17,620 nt of DNA, taken from contig JARBUP010000025.1 of NCBI GenBank assembly GCA_029239575.1, forward strand, positions 1-17,620, read 5' to 3'. A program made the translations under genes and the position numbers. The notes under the pieces were generated by a model that saw only the letters and a program-made list of their open reading frames with translations, was not told where the DNA came from and searched no databases. This DNA is from Bacillota bacterium (GTDB lineage Bacteria > Bacillota > Clostridia > Tissierellales > Sedimentibacteraceae). Of this stretch, positions 15,234-17,620 are shown in pieces (position 1 is the stretch's first letter; each line of letters starts with the position of its first letter).

Positions 15234-16634
15234 TTAATTTTTTATTAAAACTTCATACCTTTTTATTTTATGTTGTAAGGTTTGACGCTTAATTTTCAAC
15301 ATTTTTGCTGCTTTTGATATATTGAAATCATTTTTTTCCAAAGCATCCAATATTATTTTCTTTTCTAAATCAGCTAAATAATCATCTATTCCCTTATCTT
15401 CAATTTCATTTATATTATGGGTAATTGAATTTATATTAATATCATCTTCACCTATATGTTCTAATGTAAGTATTTCTTCATCATCTATCAAGCTTATGCT
15501 ACCCATTATTATATTTTCAAGCTCTCTTACATTTCCAGGAAAACTATAATAAAGAAGTTTTTCTTTTGCATTATCTGAAAGAGTGTATACTTTTTTATTA
15601 AATCTTTCATTATATTTATTAATAAATTTTTCAGCTAATAAAGGGATATCCTCTCTTCTTTCTCTAAGAGGTGGGATGTTTAAAGGAATCACATTTACTC
15701 TGTAAAATAAGTCTTTTCTAATTTTTCCTTCACCTAATATTTTTTCAGGTTTTTCATTGCTTGTAGCTATTATTCTAACATCTATTGGAATATCTTTAGA
15801 TCCGCCAACTCGCCTAATATAATTTTCTTGCAATACCCTAAGTAGCTTTGCTTGCAGTTCATAAGGCATTGAATTTATTTCATCCAACAATAATGTTCCA
15901 CCGTTTGCTTGCTCAAATAATCCTGCTCTATCAATAGCTCCTGTAAATCCACCTTTTGAAGTACCAAATAATAATCCTTCAAGTAATGTTTCAGGAAGTG
16001 CAGCACAATTTTGAGCTATGAAAGGCATATCTTTTCTTTCGCTATTATAATGAATACTTTGAGCTATAAGTTCTTTACCAGTTCCAGTTTCACCATAAAT
16101 AAATACTGATGCAGAATTACGAGAAGCCTTTTTCGCTCTTTCAATAACTTCAACAAAATTCGAACTCTGACCTATTATATTATTAAAATTATATTTCCTT
16201 ATTTTATTAAACTTAGCTTCGCCTGGTTTTTCTATTTCATCTTGTAATTTTAAAATTTTATGTGACAATTGTTGCATTTCTGTAATATTTTTAGCTACTT
16301 CAACGACTGCTATAATTTCTTCGCCATGAAATACTGGAAATGTAGTATTAATTGTAGTGATTTCTTTACCATCTTTATTAAGGTATGTTTGTTTTTTATT
16401 AATTGTACTTTCCCTTAATTTCAGTGCTTTTAGCAGCGTACTGTTTTCATTATTTAAGTTTTTAAAAACTTCACTAAAAGGTTTTTTCATTACATCTTTC
16501 GATGACATCTTTTCTAAATTAGACATAGAATTATTATATATGATTGTGTTTCCATCGCTGTCTAAAACGTGAACTCCTTCATCAACTTGGTGCAAAATTT
16601 TTTGCATAATATTTAAATATTCTTTTGCTTTCAT
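15234..16634 (-). CDS. ordR: Sigma-54-dependent transcriptional activator with PAS sensor (OrdR/RocR-like)
   Basis: Probable activator of the ornithine operon. The 466 residues comprise a PAS domain (about 10-125; VHVLDSDGNTIIYNNSM), a short coiled linker (about 118-140) and an AAA+ domain (about 150-380) with Walker A GETGTGKE (181-188), sigma-54 contact loop GGFTGA (228-233, Gly in place of the usual Ala), Walker B GGTLLLDE (245-252) and an arginine region RIIATSNEK near 287-295. A Fis-type helix-turn-helix (about 425-462; NISKAAKMLKIKRQTLQHKI) ends the protein. The PAS domain probably senses the inducer, perhaps ornithine or a derivative. The gene lies directly upstream of a sigma-54 promoter and has its own sigma-A promoter. 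AGAAAGGAG precedes the ATG. The name OrdR is from memory of C. difficile regulators of this cluster; the specific target is inferred from position. Confidence 0.9.
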   Translation of the reverse strand: MKAKEYLNIMQKILHQVDEGVHVLDSDGNTIIYNNSMSNLEKMSSKDVMKKPFSEVFKNLNNENSTLLKALKLRESTINKKQTYLNKDGKEITTINTTFPVFHGEEIIAVVEVAKNITEMQQLSHKILKLQDEIEKPGEAKFNKIRKYNFNNIIGQSSNFVEVIERAKKASRNSASVFIYGETGTGKELIAQSIHYNSERKDMPFIAQNCAALPETLLEGLLFGTSKGGFTGAIDRAGLFEQANGGTLLLDEINSMPYELQAKLLRVLQENYIRRVGGSKDIPIDVRIIATSNEKPEKILGEGKIRKDLFYRVNVIPLNIPPLRERREDIPLLAEKFINKYNERFNKKVYTLSDNAKEKLLYYSFPGNVRELENIIMGSISLIDDEEILTLEHIGEDDININSITHNINEIEDKGIDDYLADLEKKIILDALEKNDFNISKAAKMLKIKRQTLQHKIKRYEVLIKN

Positions 16635-16729
16635 TTTGCTCCTTTCTGAAATAATTTATCTAAAAATATAATTAACATTTATTTAACAATTTTTACAAAT
16701 TTAAATTTACATATATTAAATATATATAT

Positions 16730-16758
16730 ATTATATCATATATTGTAGAAGTTGAAAA
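16730..16758 (-). promoter_or_regulatory. Probable sigma-A promoter of the activator gene
   Basis: The minus strand reads TTTTCA (16758-16753), a 17-base spacer and TATAAT (16735-16730) preceded by TGA, giving an extended -10 (TGATATAAT). It predicts a leader of roughly 90 bases. The activator would then be made independently of the sigma-54 operon. Confidence 0.5.
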
Positions 16759-16816
16759 GAATCTTATAACTCATAAATAAGACATCTCTTCTAATATTTT
16801 GAAGATAATAAATGAT

Positions 16817-16852
16817 AAAAATGTATGCTAAAATATTTTAACATACATTTTT
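16817..16852. terminator. Intrinsic terminator after the ABC ATPase gene
   Basis: ATGTATG (16821-16827) pairs with CATACAT (16842-16848), extended by A and T runs on both sides. The 14-base loop contains AAAATATTTT, which can pair further. It lies 7 bases after the ATPase stop codon, and minus-strand transcription leaves a T run. It isolates the ATPase gene from the activator gene. Confidence 0.65.
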
Positions 16853-16859
16853 CTATTTT

Positions 16860-17620
16860 TTATTTATTTTTAACAAATTCATTATTTACATCTATAATCT
16901 TATCAGAAAAAACTATTCTATTATCTTCTAATATAATTATTTCTCCAAGAAAATCATTAACTAATTCAATATTTCTTGACTTAATTAAATTATTAGGAGT
17001 ATCACATAAAATAATTTCTCCATTAAATAAAAATGATATTTTATCACTCATGAAAAACGCATCTTCTTTATCATGAGTTATCATAACCGTAGTAATTTTA
17101 AATTGTTTTTGTATTTTCAATATAAAACTTTTCATATAATTTTTTAAATTATTATCAAGACCAGTAAATGGTTCATCTAATAAAAGAACTTTAGGATCAA
17201 CTGCTAATGCTCTCATTAAAGCTACTAATTGCTGCTGACCTCCAGACATTTCATGAGGAAACTTATTTATGTGGGATTTCATGTTAAATATATTTAATAA
17301 ATCCTCTGTTTTTTCAGTTATAACTTTTTTATTATATTTTTTTATTTTCATACCAAATTGAATGTTTTGTAATACAGTCAAATGAGGAAAAAGTTGTTTT
17401 GCTTGATGAACCATAATTATTTCTCTTTTTTCCATAGGAACATCATTTATCATTTTACCATCTAAAAAAACTTGTCCTTTATCAGCTAATAATGCTCCTG
17501 TTATAATTCTAAAAATAGTAGTTTTTCCTGCACCGCTTGGACCTAATATAGAAAAAAATTCACCATTTTCTATTTGTAGGTTTATGTTTTTTAATATTTG
17601 ATTTTTATCTATTTTGTAAT
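16860..17620 (-). CDS. ABC transporter ATP-binding protein, 5' end cut by window edge
   Basis: The reading frame stays open to the right edge, so the internal ATG at 17453 is not the start. The visible 252 residues contain Walker A GPSGAGKTT (visible residues 26-34), a Q-loop region MVHQAKQLFPHLTVLQNI (69-86), signature MSGGQQQL, Walker B VLLLDEPFTGLD and the switch His in MITHDKEDAFF. The LFPHLTV stretch is typical of importer ATPases of the spermidine, iron(III), sulfate, molybdate and thiamine type. The substrate cannot be set without the permease and binding-protein genes, which probably lie to the right. The C-terminal tail after the core is short (about 45 residues), without a full TOBE domain. 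One oddity: the residue after SGGQQQ is Leu, where Arg is almost always found. It ends at its own terminator and is separate from the ornithine genes. Confidence 0.92.
   Translation of the reverse strand, partial: YKIDKNQILKNINLQIENGEFFSILGPSGAGKTTIFRIITGALLADKGQVFLDGKMINDVPMEKREIIMVHQAKQLFPHLTVLQNIQFGMKIKKYNKKVITEKTEDLLNIFNMKSHINKFPHEMSGGQQQLVALMRALAVDPKVLLLDEPFTGLDNNLKNYMKSFILKIQKQFKITTVMITHDKEDAFFMSDKISFLFNGEIILCDTPNNLIKSRNIELVNDFLGEIIILEDNRIVFSDKIIDVNNEFVKNK

Noticed and set aside
16697..16708. AAATTTAAATTT palindrome in the activator leader as an autoregulatory site
   Set aside because: It resembles the palindromes at 15192 and 15213 only in its AT core and lacks the GC ends; such runs are expected by chance in this composition.

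Overview
The window is AT-rich (roughly 30% G+C by eye) and looks like a chromosomal segment of an anaerobic, amino-acid-fermenting Firmicute of the Clostridia/Tissierellia type. The evidence is low G+C, strong Shine-Dalgarno sites, a complete oxidative L-ornithine degradation cluster as known from Acetoanaerobium (Clostridium) sticklandii and relatives, a cell-wall hydrolase with a copper-amine-oxidase-type stalk, and a YesM/YesN-like two-component pair. The species cannot be fixed from the sequence alone. No tRNA, rRNA, CRISPR array, insertion sequence or prophage gene was seen.

Layout, left to right. (1) 1-2356, minus strand: a two-component system, a response regulator with AraC-type output (cut by the left edge) whose start overlaps the end of a sensor kinase. 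(2) 2357-3614: a divergent control region and a lone plus-strand family 2 glycosyltransferase. (3) 3626-5803: a shared terminator, then a secreted glucosaminidase on the minus strand that appears to start at an ATT codon. (4) 5944-14955: an eight-gene minus-strand operon, read as ord-1, ord-2, ortA, ortB, oraS, oraE, a GlmL/MutL-type ATPase, orr. (5) 14956-15233: its control region, with a near-perfect sigma-54 promoter. (6) 15234-16634: a sigma-54-dependent activator with a PAS domain. (7) 16860-17620: an ABC transporter ATPase cut by the right edge.

How the genes fit together. Orr turns L-ornithine into D-ornithine. OraS/OraE (adenosylcobalamin and PLP) moves the terminal amino group to give 2,4-diaminopentanoate. 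Ord oxidatively deaminates this to 2-amino-4-oxopentanoate. OrtA/OrtB cleaves that with CoA to acetyl-CoA and alanine. The GlmL/MutL-type ATPase, translationally coupled to oraE, probably repairs the B12 enzyme. The PAS-containing activator lies next to and upstream of the operon and is the obvious candidate to drive the sigma-54 promoter when substrate is present.

The main points for a second look are these. There are two tandem ord genes about four-fifths identical, whose coenzyme-binding loops differ in a way that suggests NAD versus NADP use. A terminator in front of the operon has arms that are each perfect palindromes, 21 bp apart. A candidate enhancer dyad lies about 120 bp upstream of the predicted transcription start. 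A long perfect hairpin and a possible internal promoter/operator separate ord-2 from ortA. The secreted hydrolase has an apparent ATT start. The core pathway itself is known; I see no wholly new system here.
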